Shown: positions 29,827-38,989, counted from the stretch's first letter. The stretch: DNA of 64,000 bases from Marilutibacter chinensis (GCF_021725675.1 NZ_JAKJPO010000015.1:57802-121801); one strand, 5' to 3'. Notes: generated from the sequence alone by a model not told the origin. Numbers and translations: made by a program.

Positions 29827-31269
29827 GTGGAAGCTTTGGTCACTGCACTCAACGACATCATCTGGAGCAAGGCGCTGATCTACCTGTGCCTGGGCGCCGG
29901 CCTGTACTTCTCGATCAGGTCGCGCTTCATGCAGGTGCGCGGCTTCGGCGAGATGCTGCGCCTGCTGTTCCGGGGCCAGTCGTCCAGCGCCGGCGTGTCG
30001 TCGTTCCAGGCGCTGGCGATGTCGCTGTCCGGCCGCGTCGGCACCGGTAACATCGCCGGCGTCGCCACCGCGATCACCTTCGGCGGTCCGGGCGCGGTGT
30101 TCTGGATGTGGGTGGTGGCGTTCCTCGGCGCGTCGACGGCCTATGTCGAATCGACCCTGGCGCAGATCTACAAGGAGAAGGACGACAACGGCCAGTATCG
30201 CGGCGGCCCGGCGTATTTCATCGAGAAGGCGATGGGCCAGAAGTGGTACGCATGGCTGTTCGCCCTGGTCACGGTGATCGCGACCGGCCTGTTGCTGCCG
30301 GGCGTGCAGGCCAACAGCATCGCGCAGAGCATGAACACCGCCTGGAACGTACCGACCTGGGCGACCGCGCTGGTGGTCGTGGCGGCGCTGGGCTTCATCA
30401 TCTTCGGCGGCGTCAAGCGCATCGCCCACTTCGCACAGGTCGTGGTGCCGTTCATGGCCGTGGCCTACATGATCATCGCGGTCGTGATCGTGTCGATGAA
30501 CGCGCAGATGGTGCCGGACATGGTCGCGCTGATCTTCAACAGCGCGTTCGGCAGGGAGGCCGCGTTCGGCGCGGTCCTGGGCCTGGCGGTGGAGTGGGGC
30601 GTCAAGCGCGGCATCTATTCGAACGAAGCCGGACAGGGCACCGGGCCGCATGCCGCCGCCGCTGCCGAGGTCTCGCATCCGGCCAAGCAGGGCTATGTGC
30701 AGGCGTTCTCGGTGTATGTCGACACCCTGCTGGTGTGCTCGGCCACCGCGTTCCTGATCCTGTCCACCGGCATGTACAACGTGCAGGGGCCGGACGGCAC
30801 GATGCTGGTCAACGAACTGCCCGGCGTCGAGGCCGGCCCGGGTTACGCGCAGGCCGCGGTCGAAACCGCGCTGCAGGGCTTCGGTGCGCCGTTCGTGGCA
30901 CTGGCGCTGCTGTTCTTCGCGTTCACCACCATCGTCGCCTACTACTACATGGCCGAGACCAACATCGCCTACATCAACCGCAAGGCGCACCGGCCGTGGC
31001 TGACGCTGCTGCTGCGCGTCGGCATCATGGCGGCGGTCGCCTACGGCGCGATCAAAAGCGCGGCGCTGGCCTGGGGACTGGGCGACATCGGCGTCGGCCT
31101 GATGGCCTGGCTCAACATCATCGCGATCCTGATCCTGCAGAAACCGGCATTCCTGGCGCTGCGCGACTACGAACGGCAGAAGAGGGCGGGGCTCGATCCG
31201 GTGTTCGACCCCGATGCGCTCGGCATCCGCAACGCCGGCTTCTGGCAGCGTCGCATCGACGGGCAGTGA
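29827..31269 (+). CDS. alanine (or glycine):cation symporter, AGCS family
   Basis: A 480-residue inner-membrane sodium- or proton-coupled amino acid carrier with about eleven helices. The family signatures are ALAMSLSGRVGTGNIAGVA near the N-terminus and GIYSNEAGQGTGPHAAAAAEVSHPAKQG in the middle; the second is the most conserved block of the AGCS family. GTG 29827 is chosen because GGGGAGAG lies just upstream and it gives VEALVTALNDIIWSKALIYLCLG, the usual N-terminus; an ATG-less extension to 29797 is Arg-rich and unlikely. Monocistronic by appearance. Confidence 0.95.
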   Translation: MEALVTALNDIIWSKALIYLCLGAGLYFSIRSRFMQVRGFGEMLRLLFRGQSSSAGVSSFQALAMSLSGRVGTGNIAGVATAITFGGPGAVFWMWVVAFLGASTAYVESTLAQIYKEKDDNGQYRGGPAYFIEKAMGQKWYAWLFALVTVIATGLLLPGVQANSIAQSMNTAWNVPTWATALVVVAALGFIIFGGVKRIAHFAQVVVPFMAVAYMIIAVVIVSMNAQMVPDMVALIFNSAFGREAAFGAVLGLAVEWGVKRGIYSNEAGQGTGPHAAAAAEVSHPAKQGYVQAFSVYVDTLLVCSATAFLILSTGMYNVQGPDGTMLVNELPGVEAGPGYAQAAVETALQGFGAPFVALALLFFAFTTIVAYYYMAETNIAYINRKAHRPWLTLLLRVGIMAAVAYGAIKSAALAWGLGDIGVGLMAWLNIIAILILQKPAFLALRDYERQKRAGLDPVFDPDALGIRNAGFWQRRIDGQ

Positions 31270-31296
31270 TCCGTACGCTCGCGCAGGTCGCCACAG

Positions 31297-32148
31297 ATGA
31301 CCGAACGCAAGTCACCCTGGGCTCAAGGCCGGCGCGGCGCGGGTCGCGATGCGCCGGAACGCGCCGGTTCGCGCCGTGATGAGCAGCCACGCGCGTCCGC
31401 CCGCAGCGGACAGGCCGACCCTGCCCGCGAGCTGCGCCTGTATGGCCTGAACGCGGTACGCGCGGCGTTCGACCGCCGGCCGCAGGCGTTGCGCAAGCTG
31501 TACCTGGCCGAGTCGCGGATCCCGGAGCTGCAGCCGCTGCTGAAGTGGTGCGTCGCGCACCGCGTCGGCTATCGCGTGGTCGGCGAGGGGGATCTGCAGC
31601 GCCTCGCCGCCAGCCAGCATCATGAGGGCGTGGTCGCCGATCTGCTGCGCGAGGCGCCGCTGTCGCTGTCGGCGTGGCTGGAGACATTGCCCGCGGGGCC
31701 GCAGCTGGCGCTGTGGCTGGACGGCGTCGGCAATCCGCACAACCTCGGTGCGATCCTGCGTTCGGCGGCGCATTTCGGTGTCGCCGCGATCCTGCTGCCA
31801 AAGCATTCGGAACTGGCGTTGTCCGGCGCCGCGGCGCGGGTCGCCGAAGGCGGTGCCGAGGCGGTGCCGATGGTGCGGTTGGGACGTCCGGAGAACGCAC
31901 TGGCGCAGTTGCGCGCCGCAGGTTTCAGCCTCGCCGCGACCGTGGTGGACGGCGGCGACGACCTGTTCGCCGCGGCATTGCCGGAACGGCTCGTCTACGT
32001 GCTTGGCGCCGAGGGCGAGGGCATGGACCGCGCGTTCGCCGAAGCCTGCGAGCTGCGGCTGTCGATTCCGGGTACCGGTGCGGTGGAAAGCCTCAACGTC
32101 GCGGCCGCGGCCGCGGTGCTGCTGGCGGCCTGGCGGGCGCGGCATTGA
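31297..32148 (+). CDS. TrmH/SpoU-family rRNA 2'-O-methyltransferase (RlmB-like)
   Basis: A 283-residue RNA ribose methyltransferase. A basic, disordered N-terminal tail (~45 residues) precedes the substrate-binding domain LRLYGLNAVRAAFDRRP. The SPOUT knot motifs are NPHNLGAILRSAAHFGV (motif 1), VYVLGAEGEGM (motif 2) and LSIPGTGAVESLNVAAAAAVLLAAW (motif 3). This arrangement is that of RlmB, which methylates G2251 in 23S rRNA, or its paralogue, so the exact site is inferred. It is followed closely by a methyltransferase gene on the same strand. Confidence 0.9.
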   Translation: MTERKSPWAQGRRGAGRDAPERAGSRRDEQPRASARSGQADPARELRLYGLNAVRAAFDRRPQALRKLYLAESRIPELQPLLKWCVAHRVGYRVVGEGDLQRLAASQHHEGVVADLLREAPLSLSAWLETLPAGPQLALWLDGVGNPHNLGAILRSAAHFGVAAILLPKHSELALSGAAARVAEGGAEAVPMVRLGRPENALAQLRAAGFSLAATVVDGGDDLFAAALPERLVYVLGAEGEGMDRAFAEACELRLSIPGTGAVESLNVAAAAAVLLAAWRARH

Positions 32149-32159
32149 CCGCGGGGCAG

Positions 32160-32977
32160 GTGAGCGTGACGGCCGGTCCGTGGACGACGCTGGAGGGTTG
32201 GCGGGCCGACCTGACGCGCGTGCTCGCGGACGAGGCCGCCGCCGTCGCCGCGGCGGCTGCGGCGGCGTTCGTGCCCGGACGCTGCGATCTGTGCGGCGCT
32301 TCCGTCGGTTTCGAGCCGGGAGCGGCGCAGGACATGCGCGAGGGACTGGCGTGTCGCCGCTGTGGCTGCAATGCGCGCCAGCGGGCGGCTGCGCGCGTGT
32401 TGCTCGACAACCTCGCCGCACCCTCGCGGGCGACGGTGGCGGTGACCGAACAGGCCAGCCGCCTGTTCCTGGCGCTGCGTCGTCGCATCGGCCGCCTGCG
32501 CGGGAGCGAGTATCTGGGGTCGTGGCGGTTGCGGCTGCGGTTGACGGCCTGGCTGTGGCGTCACGGCGTCGCCGGCTTCGCCCGCCACGATGACGTGACC
32601 GCGTTGTCGATGCGCGACGGGAGCATCGACGGCATGCTCAGCCTGGACGTGCTCGAGCACGTGCCGGACTACCGGGCGGCCCTGCGCGAGTTCGCCCGGG
32701 TGCTCGCGCCGGGCGGCGTGCTGGTGCTGACCGTGCCCTTCCATCATGCGCAGGCCACGAACGTGCGGATCGCGGAGCCGGACGGGTCCGGTTCTTTGGC
32801 GAGCCCGAGTATCACGGCGATCCGCTGAGCGGCGGTGTCGCCTGCTTCCATCATTTCGGATGGCAGTTGCTGGACGATCTGCGCGCCGACGGGTTCGCGA
32901 CGGCCGGGTTGTGCCGGATCCAGGATCCGGGCGCAGGGCCGCCGCAGGGGCAGTGGGTCGTACTGGCGCGGCGCTAG
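32160..32977 (+). pseudogene. class I SAM-dependent methyltransferase with a one-base frameshift
   Basis: The first ~209 codons from GTG 32160 (TTG 32145 also possible) encode a cysteine cluster CDLCG...CRRCGC near residues 41-66, then a methyltransferase core with DGMLSLDVLEHVPDYRAAL and RVLAPGGVLVLTVPFHH. At the G-run 32784-32786 the frame slips. The original frame ends in an unrelated tail and stops at 32828. Restoring one base continues as VRFFGEPEYHGDPLSGGVA-CFHHFGWQLLDDLRADGF, a typical family ending, to TAG at 32975-32977. A missing G in a homopolymer explains it, so this is either a recent mutation or a sequencing error. The substrate is unknown. It lies 12 bases after the RlmB-like gene. 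Confidence 0.8.
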
Positions 32978-33103
32978 CGCACCGCCCGCGGACGCGGCAA
33001 CAGCGGCATACCACCGTCGATCGGCGGCCTTGGCACCGGCCTGGCCGCGGTGCATCCGTGTTTTCGAGAGCGCAGCCGGATCGCGTTGGCGCGCGCTGCA
33101 GGC

Positions 33104-33673
33104 TCAGCCCAGGCGGCGGATGGTGTCCAGCACGCCGGCATAGGCATTGGCCTGGGAGGGGTCGGCGAGCATCGCGCGCAGGCAGCTCGCGGTCGCGGCC
33201 AGTTGCAGCGTACGCAGGCCGTCGTGGTGGCTGGCGGCGCTGATGTCGTCCAATGTGGTCTGCATCGCCTCGGCGACGCTGCGTACCGCGAAGGAGAAGT
33301 CGCCGGCGTTGTCCAGCACGTTGCGCAGGTTCGATTTCACCGCGTCGGCGATCTGCGGGTTGACGCCGCCCATGCCCGCGGCCTCGAGCTCGGCCGCGCT
33401 CTGGCGCAGCTGGTCCTGCAACTGCCCGGCGCCATCGGCGGACAACGTGTCCACCGAGTAGATCTGCATCACGCCCTGGGCCGTCGCGGCCTGCATCAGC
33501 GTGTTCTGCTGCTGCTGGGCGGCGACGGCGTTCTCGAACAGGATGCCGGTCGAGTGGGCCAGGCTCTGGTAGATAGAGCCCATCGCCATCGCCGGCGCCT
33601 CCCCTACGATCTTGACGTTGGATTGGGTGACGGCGTCGGTGATCTGGTCGTTGACCGAGGTCGGGAAAGCCAT
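33104..33673 (-). CDS. RebB-family (R-body/killing-trait) protein with C-terminal extension
   Basis: A 189-residue protein whose first ~75 residues match the RebB family of refractile-body proteins. Visible blocks are SVNDQITDAVTQSNVKIVGE, APAMAMGSIYQSLAHSTGI and ENAVAAQQQQNTLMQAATAQ, then GVMQIYSVDTL. R-body subunits are small proteins that polymerise into coiled ribbons; related RebB proteins also occur widely in free-living bacteria. Here a further ~110 residues of helical character follow (AQLQDQLRQSAAEL to ANAYAGVLDTIRRLG), so the protein is nearly twice the usual subunit length. No rebA, rebC or rebD partners are adjacent. ATG 33673 begins MAFPTSVND; function in this host is unknown. 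Confidence 0.8.
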   Translation of the reverse strand: MAFPTSVNDQITDAVTQSNVKIVGEAPAMAMGSIYQSLAHSTGILFENAVAAQQQQNTLMQAATAQGVMQIYSVDTLSADGAGQLQDQLRQSAAELEAAGMGGVNPQIADAVKSNLRNVLDNAGDFSFAVRSVAEAMQTTLDDISAASHHDGLRTLQLAATASCLRAMLADPSQANAYAGVLDTIRRLG

Positions 33674-33759
33674 GGCTGCGCTCCTTGCTGTGTGGGTGGA
33701 CTTTCGTGTCGCAGTCTACGCTGCCGCAGGCGTGCCGGAGCGACGATCGCGGCGCCGGC

Positions 33760-34224
33760 TCAGTCGGCGGGAAGGAACCGGCTGCGCGGCGAGTACGGCG
33801 TCGGCCGCAGCGTCCGGTCCTCGATCCCGTCGACGAAACGGCCATGGACCTGGCCGGTCTCGCGCTTGATCGCGGCCCATTCCTCGTCGGCCATGAAGGC
33901 GTCCCAGCGCGCCTGCATCGTCTCGGCATCGGGCCATTCGAGCAGATACGCGAACTCGACATGATCCTCGGCCTCCGTTTCCCAGGTCGCGACGACGTCG
34001 AAACCATGCCGCGCCATGATCCGCAGCGCATGGTCGCGGAAGCGGTCGTGGAAGGCCTGCTCATTGCCCGGATGGACCCGGTAGATGCGCAGCTGCTGGA
34101 CCGGCGCGGCACGGGCGATGTCGCCCCCGCCCGCGAATGCGGGCAGCGAAGCCATCCCGGTGACGAGCGTCAGCAGCAGCGCCGCCATACCGACGCGATT
34201 GCGGAAGCGGTGGGGGACGATCAT
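33760..34224 (-). CDS. secreted NIPSNAP-domain protein
   Basis: A 154-residue protein with a signal peptide (hydrophobic VGMAALLLTLVTGMASL, cleavage near AFA at residue ~30) and one ferredoxin-like NIPSNAP domain: VQQLRIYRVHPGNEQAFHDRF, ALRIMARHGFDVVATWET, EFAYLLEWPDAETMQARW. ATG 34224 is chosen because GAGGAGG lies six bases upstream; the TTG farther up would overlap that site. NIPSNAP domains occur in proteins of varied or unknown function. It stands between the RebB-like and M28 peptidase genes on the same strand. Confidence 0.85.
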   Translation of the reverse strand: MIVPHRFRNRVGMAALLLTLVTGMASLPAFAGGGDIARAAPVQQLRIYRVHPGNEQAFHDRFRDHALRIMARHGFDVVATWETEAEDHVEFAYLLEWPDAETMQARWDAFMADEEWAAIKRETGQVHGRFVDGIEDRTLRPTPYSPRSRFLPAD

Positions 34225-34281
34225 GCGGAGCCTCCTCTTCAAAGCGGGTGATGCCGGGGGCGATCTGCAGGTCCTGCCCGT

Positions 34282-35739
34282 CTACTTGCCGATCGCCGTG
34301 CCGTCCTCGGACGTGGGAGCGCTGCCGAAGCCCGACGCCCGGTCGTTCTCGACCGAGGCGGCGAGATAGGCGAATACCGCGTAGGCGGCGACGTTCTGCG
34401 CCAGTGCCTGCGGGTCGATCTTGTCGAAGGTGTCGTCCGGGGTGTGGTGCAGGTCGAAATAGTCGGTGCCGTCCTGCGCCAGCCATCCCCAGGCCGCACC
34501 CTTGGCGGCGATCGGGCCGATGTCGGGGCCGGGGCCGCCCTTGCCGGGCAGGTGCTCGATGCCGAGCGGCGCCAGCGCCTCGGCGATGCGGCGGTCGGCT
34601 TCGGCCGCGTACTCCGGGGCGGAGCTGGAATAGCCGTAGATGCGCCCGGCGCCGAAGTCGCTCTCGGCCGCGATCACGTGCTTGCCGACGTCGACCGCGT
34701 GCGCCTCGGCGTAGGCCTTGCCGCCGTGCAATCCCTGTTCCTCGTTGGCGAACGCGACCACGCGGATGCTGCGCGCCGGGCGCTGCGGCAGTTTGCCGAT
34801 CAGCGCACCGGCGGCCATGGTGATGCCGACGCCGGCGGCATCGTCGACCGCACCGGTGCCGAGATCCCAGGAGTCGAGGTGGCCGCCGATCAGCACGACC
34901 TCGTCGGGACGTTCGCTGCCGTCGATCTGGCCGATCACGTTCTGCGAGGTGTACTCGCCGTCCCAGCCGCAGTCGAGCGCCAGCTGCATGCGCACCGGAC
35001 CGAGCGCCAGCAGGCGCGACAGCTGGTCGGCGTCGGGCACCGACAGCGCGGCCGAGGGGATCGGGGTCAGGCCTTCGTCGAAGCGGGTGATGCCGGTGTG
35101 CGGGTTGCGATGCGAGTCGGTACCGGCCGAGCGCATCACGAAGGCGGCGGCGCCGGCGTGGATCGCGGCCGACGGGCCGCGGCTGCGCACGCGACTGCCG
35201 GGGCCGTAGCCGCTGCCGTCGCGGGCGCGCTCCATCCTGTAGTCGATGAAGGCGATCCTGCCGGCCAGCGAACCTGCCGGAGCGGCCTCAAGCGCGGCCA
35301 GATCGGCGAAACGCACCACCTCGGCTTCGACCGTGCCGGCCGGGCTGCCGCCCAGCGCGGTGACGGCCAGCGGCTGTGCGTTGGCGCCGACGACGCGCGC
35401 GCGCTCGCTGCGACGCTCCCACTTCGGGAAGGTCACCGGTTCGGTCCAGACCTTGTCGTAGCCCAGCGCCTTGAACCGGGCGATCGCCCAGGCGACCGCA
35501 CGCGCATCGGCCTCGCTGCCGGCCAGGCGTGGCCCGACCTCGGTGGTCAGCGACTCGGTGATCCGGTAGCCCAGATCGCTGGCCAGCGCCTGTTCGCGTA
35601 GTGCAGCGACCGAATCCAGCGCCTCCTGCGGAATCATGCTTTCAGCCTCCGCCGCGTTGGCATGGCCGATCGTGGCGGTATTCGCGAAGAGCAGGACGAC
35701 GGCCAGGGCGGTGGCCTGGGCCAGCTGGGATACTCGCAT
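34282..35739 (-). CDS. secreted M28-family zinc metallopeptidase
   Basis: A 485-residue aminopeptidase- or carboxypeptidase-type enzyme exported to the periplasm or beyond. The signal peptide spans about residues 1-30 (ends HANA-AEA). A PA-like insert lies around residues 130-240. The catalytic domain shows zinc ligands in GGHLDSWDLGTGAVDDAAG, the catalytic/ligand Glu pair in FANEEQGLHGG, an Asp in AAESDFGAGR, and a final His in DYFDLHHTPDDT. ATG 35739 is supported by GGAG upstream and by the signal peptide. Secreted M28 peptidases are common in xanthomonads. The substrate is unknown. Confidence 0.93.
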   Translation of the reverse strand: MRVSQLAQATALAVVLLFANTATIGHANAAEAESMIPQEALDSVAALREQALASDLGYRITESLTTEVGPRLAGSEADARAVAWAIARFKALGYDKVWTEPVTFPKWERRSERARVVGANAQPLAVTALGGSPAGTVEAEVVRFADLAALEAAPAGSLAGRIAFIDYRMERARDGSGYGPGSRVRSRGPSAAIHAGAAAFVMRSAGTDSHRNPHTGITRFDEGLTPIPSAALSVPDADQLSRLLALGPVRMQLALDCGWDGEYTSQNVIGQIDGSERPDEVVLIGGHLDSWDLGTGAVDDAAGVGITMAAGALIGKLPQRPARSIRVVAFANEEQGLHGGKAYAEAHAVDVGKHVIAAESDFGAGRIYGYSSSAPEYAAEADRRIAEALAPLGIEHLPGKGGPGPDIGPIAAKGAAWGWLAQDGTDYFDLHHTPDDTFDKIDPQALAQNVAAYAVFAYLAASVENDRASGFGSAPTSEDGTAIGK

Positions 35740-35777
35740 TCGGGGCTCCAGAAACGGAAGAAGGGGCAGAAACGAAC

Positions 35778-35807
35778 GAAGCCGCGAGCTTAACAACTCG
35801 CGGCTTC
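35778..35807 (-). terminator. hairpin terminator after mscL
   Basis: A perfect 11-bp stem, GAAGCCGCGAG with CTCGCGGCTTC, and an eight-base loop. On the minus strand it is followed by GTTCGTTCGTTTC. It lies 114 bases past the mscL stop and before the M28 gene start, so it probably ends the mscL transcript. Confidence 0.65.
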
Positions 35808-35920
35808 ATGCCGGGGTGTCTCAAGTCATGCGTGACTTGAGGGTTTTCGTCGGCTGCCTTGAGCGAGGTTCGTGGCTCGACACGACCGGACGATGTCTGC
35901 CCGTTCCTGGTGTGCCGCGA

Positions 35921-36340
35921 TCAACCGCGCTTCAACGAATCGCGGATCTCGCGCAGCAGCAGTATGTCCTCGGAGGGCTCGGCCGGCGCGGCCTCGGCTT
36001 CGGCCTCGGTCGACTTCTTCAGCCGGTTGTAGCCCTTGATGAAGAGGAAGATCACGAAGGCGATCAGCACGAAGTCGACGACGGTCTGGATGAAGGCGCC
36101 GTAACGGATCGCGACCTCGGCGATTTCGGCCCCTGCCGCATCGACGCCGGCTGGACTGAGCACCACCTTCAGGTCGCTGATGTCGACGCCGCCGGTCAGC
36201 ATGCCGAGTGCCGGCATCACGATGCCGTCTACCAGCGCGGTGACGATCTTTCCGAACGCGGCGCCGATCACCACGCCGACGGCGAGGTCGATGACGTTGC
36301 CGCGCGCGATGAATTCCTTGAACTCGCTGACCATGCCCAT
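35921..36340 (-). CDS. mscL: large-conductance mechanosensitive channel
   Basis: A 139-residue inner-membrane channel that releases solutes on hypo-osmotic shock. The N-terminal [28 protein letters not shown] is the characteristic first helix. A periplasmic loop carries a few extra residues ([16 protein letters not shown]). The second helix [22 protein letters not shown] and the C-terminal helix [14 protein letters not shown] complete the protein. Two nearby ATGs exist (36340 and 36334); the first gives MGMVSEF. A hairpin terminator follows downstream. Confidence 0.97.
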   Translation of the reverse strand: MGMVSEFKEFIARGNVIDLAVGVVIGAAFGKIVTALVDGIVMPALGMLTGGVDISDLKVVLSPAGVDAAGAEIAEVAIRYGAFIQTVVDFVLIAFVIFLFIKGYNRLKKSTEAEAEAAPAEPSEDILLLREIRDSLKRG

Positions 36341-36427
36341 CTGGCGTGCTCCGTGTCTGTACGTGGCCGACAGGCTACCGCAAAGCCTGCGCGTACAGAC
36401 AGCGGATCGTGCGCCGGCAGCCTGCGC

Positions 36428-37150
36428 TCAGCCGATCGGCGGCAGGATCGTTCCGGACAACGGCGGCAGGCCGTCCAGCGTCGCCTCGAACGCGTCGCCG
36501 GGCCGCAGCGGGCCGACCCCGGCCGGGGTACCCATGAACACCAGGTCGCCGGCGCGCAGCGCGTACAGCTTCGACAGCTCGTGCAGGATCTCCGGGACAC
36601 TCCAGATCAGGTCGTCGAGCGAGCCGCGCTGGCGGATCTCCCCGTTGACCGCCAGCGCGATCGTGCGTCCGGACAGGGCACCGAGTTCGTTCGCGGGCAC
36701 CAGCGCGCCGACCGGCGCGGCGAAGTCGAACGACTTGCCGGTGTCCCACGGCAGTCCCTTGGCCTTGGCCGCGGCCTGCAGATCGCGCCGGGTCAGGTCC
36801 AGCCCGAGCGCATAGCCGTAGATCAGGGGCCCGGCGTGCTCCACCGGCAGTTCGCCCGGCGGCGCGTCGGCGCCGAGGGCGACCACCAGCTCGACCTCGT
36901 GATGCAGCTCGCCGGTGCCGGGCGGATACGGCGTCTGGCCGTTGACCACGACGGCGTCGGCCGGTTTGAGGAAGAACACCGGCCGGCCGCGATCGGCCTT
37001 TCCGGCCGGTGCGCTGGCGCCCATCTCGCGGGCGTGGTCGGCGAAGTTGCGGCCGACGCAGTAGATCCGGCGGACCGGGAACGTGCCCGGGTCCGTGTCG
37101 CTGTGAACCGGGATGCGAGGCGCTGCCGGCGCCGGGATGACGTCGCCCAT
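36428..37150 (-). CDS. fumarylacetoacetate hydrolase (FAH) family protein
   Basis: A 240-residue metal-dependent enzyme of the group that includes acylpyruvases and oxaloacetate decarboxylases. Motifs are RIYCVGRNFADHAREMG, PVFFLKPADAVV, the metal-binding LHHEVELVVALG, GYALGLDLTRRDLQ and VFMGTPAGVGPL. The size is that of single-domain FAHD1-like proteins rather than full fumarylacetoacetase. Nothing adjacent indicates a tyrosine-degradation pathway, so the substrate is unresolved. ATG 37150. Confidence 0.92.
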   Translation of the reverse strand: MGDVIPAPAAPRIPVHSDTDPGTFPVRRIYCVGRNFADHAREMGASAPAGKADRGRPVFFLKPADAVVVNGQTPYPPGTGELHHEVELVVALGADAPPGELPVEHAGPLIYGYALGLDLTRRDLQAAAKAKGLPWDTGKSFDFAAPVGALVPANELGALSGRTIALAVNGEIRQRGSLDDLIWSVPEILHELSKLYALRAGDLVFMGTPAGVGPLRPGDAFEATLDGLPPLSGTILPPIG

Positions 37151-37213
37151 GTTCGGAGTCTCGTGGCTGGCGGCCGGCGGATGCCGGCAGGCGGGTGCGG
37201 CGTGGCCGGTATT

Positions 37214-37540
37214 TCAGCGTACCGGCGGAGGGGGGCGGTCATGCAGCCGTGGCGTGTCGACGACCCGGAACTCACCGTCGACGACCCGGCCGCCCCGGCC
37301 GTGCACGCGATGGCTGGCGGTCGGCCGGCCGCGTTGCTGCCACAGGCGCAGCAGCAGGCCGGCGGCGATCATTGCCGCGCCTACCACCACGCTGAACATC
37401 ACCAGCACCGCGAGGATCGCCAGCCCCAGCAGCCCGAACGCGAACCGCAGCCAGCGCTGCCGCGGCTTGTGCGGCGAGACGGCGGCACGGACGCGATCTT
37501 GGAAGCGGGCGTGATCGAAACGGAAGGCGTGGGCGAACAT
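37214..37540 (-). CDS. small membrane protein of unknown function
   Basis: A 108-residue protein with a hydrophilic N-terminus (MFAHAFRFDHARFQDRV), two closely spaced membrane helices around residues 33-63 (FAFGLLGLAILAVLVMFSVVVGAAMIAAGLLL, written in part), and a basic C-terminal tail containing VVDGEFRVV. ATG 37540 was chosen over one 14 codons earlier because the extension is not hydrophobic or conserved-looking. I do not recognise the family. It lies 63 bases upstream of the FAH gene on the same strand, so co-transcription is possible. Confidence 0.6.
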   Translation of the reverse strand: MFAHAFRFDHARFQDRVRAAVSPHKPRQRWLRFAFGLLGLAILAVLVMFSVVVGAAMIAAGLLLRLWQQRGRPTASHRVHGRGGRVVDGEFRVVDTPRLHDRPPPPVR

Positions 37541-37685
37541 AGGCTCGGTCGCAGGGACAGTCGTGACACAATGCGGCAACATTGCCGAGGCGCGAGTATC
37601 GGGCCCCGCGCATATGACCGTGTAATGGATTCGTTAAAAGAGCGTGAGAGCGCTGCCCGTCCCGGACACCGCTTCCGCCGCCGTC

Positions 37686-38027
37686 ATGAAAGCCGATCCC
37701 CTGCTGAAGCTGGACCATTTCCCCGACGACGGCCTGGCCGAGGTCGAGGCCGTCGTCGATGGCGATGCCGAATCGCTGCTGCTCTTCCGTGACGGCGACC
37801 GCGTGCGCGCGTGGTTCAACATCTGTCCGCATGCCGGCCGCCGCCTGGACTGGTCGCCGGGCCGGTTCCTGCGCAGCAAGGACGGTCTGCTGGTCTGTGC
37901 GGCCCACGGCGCCAGCTTCGAACTCGGGCGCGGCGAGTGCGTCGCCGGCCCCTGCCGCGGCGAGCATCTGCGCGAGGTGGCGGTCGAGGTGCGGGATGGC
38001 GCGGTCTGGCTGACCGCCGGCGACTAG
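37686..38027 (+). CDS. Rieske [2Fe-2S] protein
   Basis: A 113-residue soluble ferredoxin-like protein. The cluster ligands are seen in FNICPHAGRRLDW and LVCAAHGASFELG, i.e. a CxH ... CxxH pattern, with the second block followed by a short Gly-rich stretch as in dioxygenase-type ferredoxins. ATG 37686 gives MKADPLLKL; an upstream ATG would add 14 residues. No oxygenase or reductase gene is adjacent, so its partner is unknown. It converges on the AraC-family gene. Confidence 0.88.
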   Translation: MKADPLLKLDHFPDDGLAEVEAVVDGDAESLLLFRDGDRVRAWFNICPHAGRRLDWSPGRFLRSKDGLLVCAAHGASFELGRGECVAGPCRGEHLREVAVEVRDGAVWLTAGD

Positions 38028-38062
38028 GCAGGGCGAGGGCGCGGCCGTCGTCTGCTGCCGGG

Positions 38063-38989
38063 TCACCCGCGTCGCCGCGGGCCGCTCCCGCGCAGCAGCG
38101 CAACCGATGCATCGCCCAGCACGCGCCGCAGCGTGCGCATCATGTGGCTCTGGTGCGCGAAGCCGGCCTCCAGCGCGATCTGGCTGGCGGGCAGGTCGCG
38201 CCGGAGCAGCAGTTCGCGGGCACGTTCGACCCGGCGACGGATCACATGCGCATGCACCGGCGAACCGGTCGCGCGCTTGAACTGCGTCTTCAGATGGGAC
38301 GGGCTCAGATTCGCCACCCGCGCCAGGCATGCCAGCGAAAGGTCCTGATCCAGGTGCGCGTCGATGTACTCCGTCACACGCTGCAGCCGTGACGGCGCCA
38401 ATCCCTGCGCCGGAGATTGCAGGGTGTGATGCTGCGCTGCCAGATGCGCGAGCAGGGCAGTGGACAGGCTGTCCGTGTACAGACGGCCGCTGGGCTGGCC
38501 GGCGCGATGGTCGGCATCCAGCGCCCAGGCGAGGTGCGCGATCCGTGCATCCCGGAACTGGTGGTGAGGCTGCAGTCCGACCCGCGTGCCGTCCAGGCCC
38601 AGCTCGTCCGCGGTGCGACGCAACAGCGCGGGAGCGAAATGCAGCAGCACGCTGGTGCTGCCCTGGTCTTCCTCCCAGGCGTCGGCGCTGCCCGCCGGCA
38701 GCAGGTCGACATCGCCATGGGTGTAGCGGAAACGCTGGCGGTCGCAGGTGCCGGTCACCGCGCGGCCGGTGTGCAGCTTGATGCGATGCTCGGCGGCTGC
38801 ATCGAGCCGCACCGGTCCCGGGGGCGTCGTCTGCCGTTCGACGCGTATGTCGACGGCGAAAGGGATGCGCAGGGGAGACGGCGAGGACATGCGGGACTCC
38901 GCGACGGGCGGGGCGGGACGTGCGGCATTATCGGCAACGCGTTGGCCCAGCGCGGTGGACACACTGTCCCGTCGGCCGGATGTGCTCAT
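38063..38989 (-). CDS. AraC-family transcriptional regulator
   Basis: A 308-residue activator or repressor. The N-terminal ~200 residues form a cupin-like sensing domain (HTGRAVTGTCDRQRF, TSVLLHFAPALLRR). The C-terminal ~100 residues contain two helix-turn-helix motifs: LARVANLSPSHLKTQFKRAT and ASQIALEAGFAHQSHMMRTL-RR. Starts at 38989 or 38890 (MSSPSPLRI) are possible. It is divergent from the imine-reductase-like gene with a shared 77-base region, so that gene is the most likely target, which is inference from arrangement. Confidence 0.93.
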   Translation of the reverse strand: MSTSGRRDSVSTALGQRVADNAARPAPPVAESRMSSPSPLRIPFAVDIRVERQTTPPGPVRLDAAAEHRIKLHTGRAVTGTCDRQRFRYTHGDVDLLPAGSADAWEEDQGSTSVLLHFAPALLRRTADELGLDGTRVGLQPHHQFRDARIAHLAWALDADHRAGQPSGRLYTDSLSTALLAHLAAQHHTLQSPAQGLAPSRLQRVTEYIDAHLDQDLSLACLARVANLSPSHLKTQFKRATGSPVHAHVIRRRVERARELLLRRDLPASQIALEAGFAHQSHMMRTLRRVLGDASVALLRGSGPRRRG

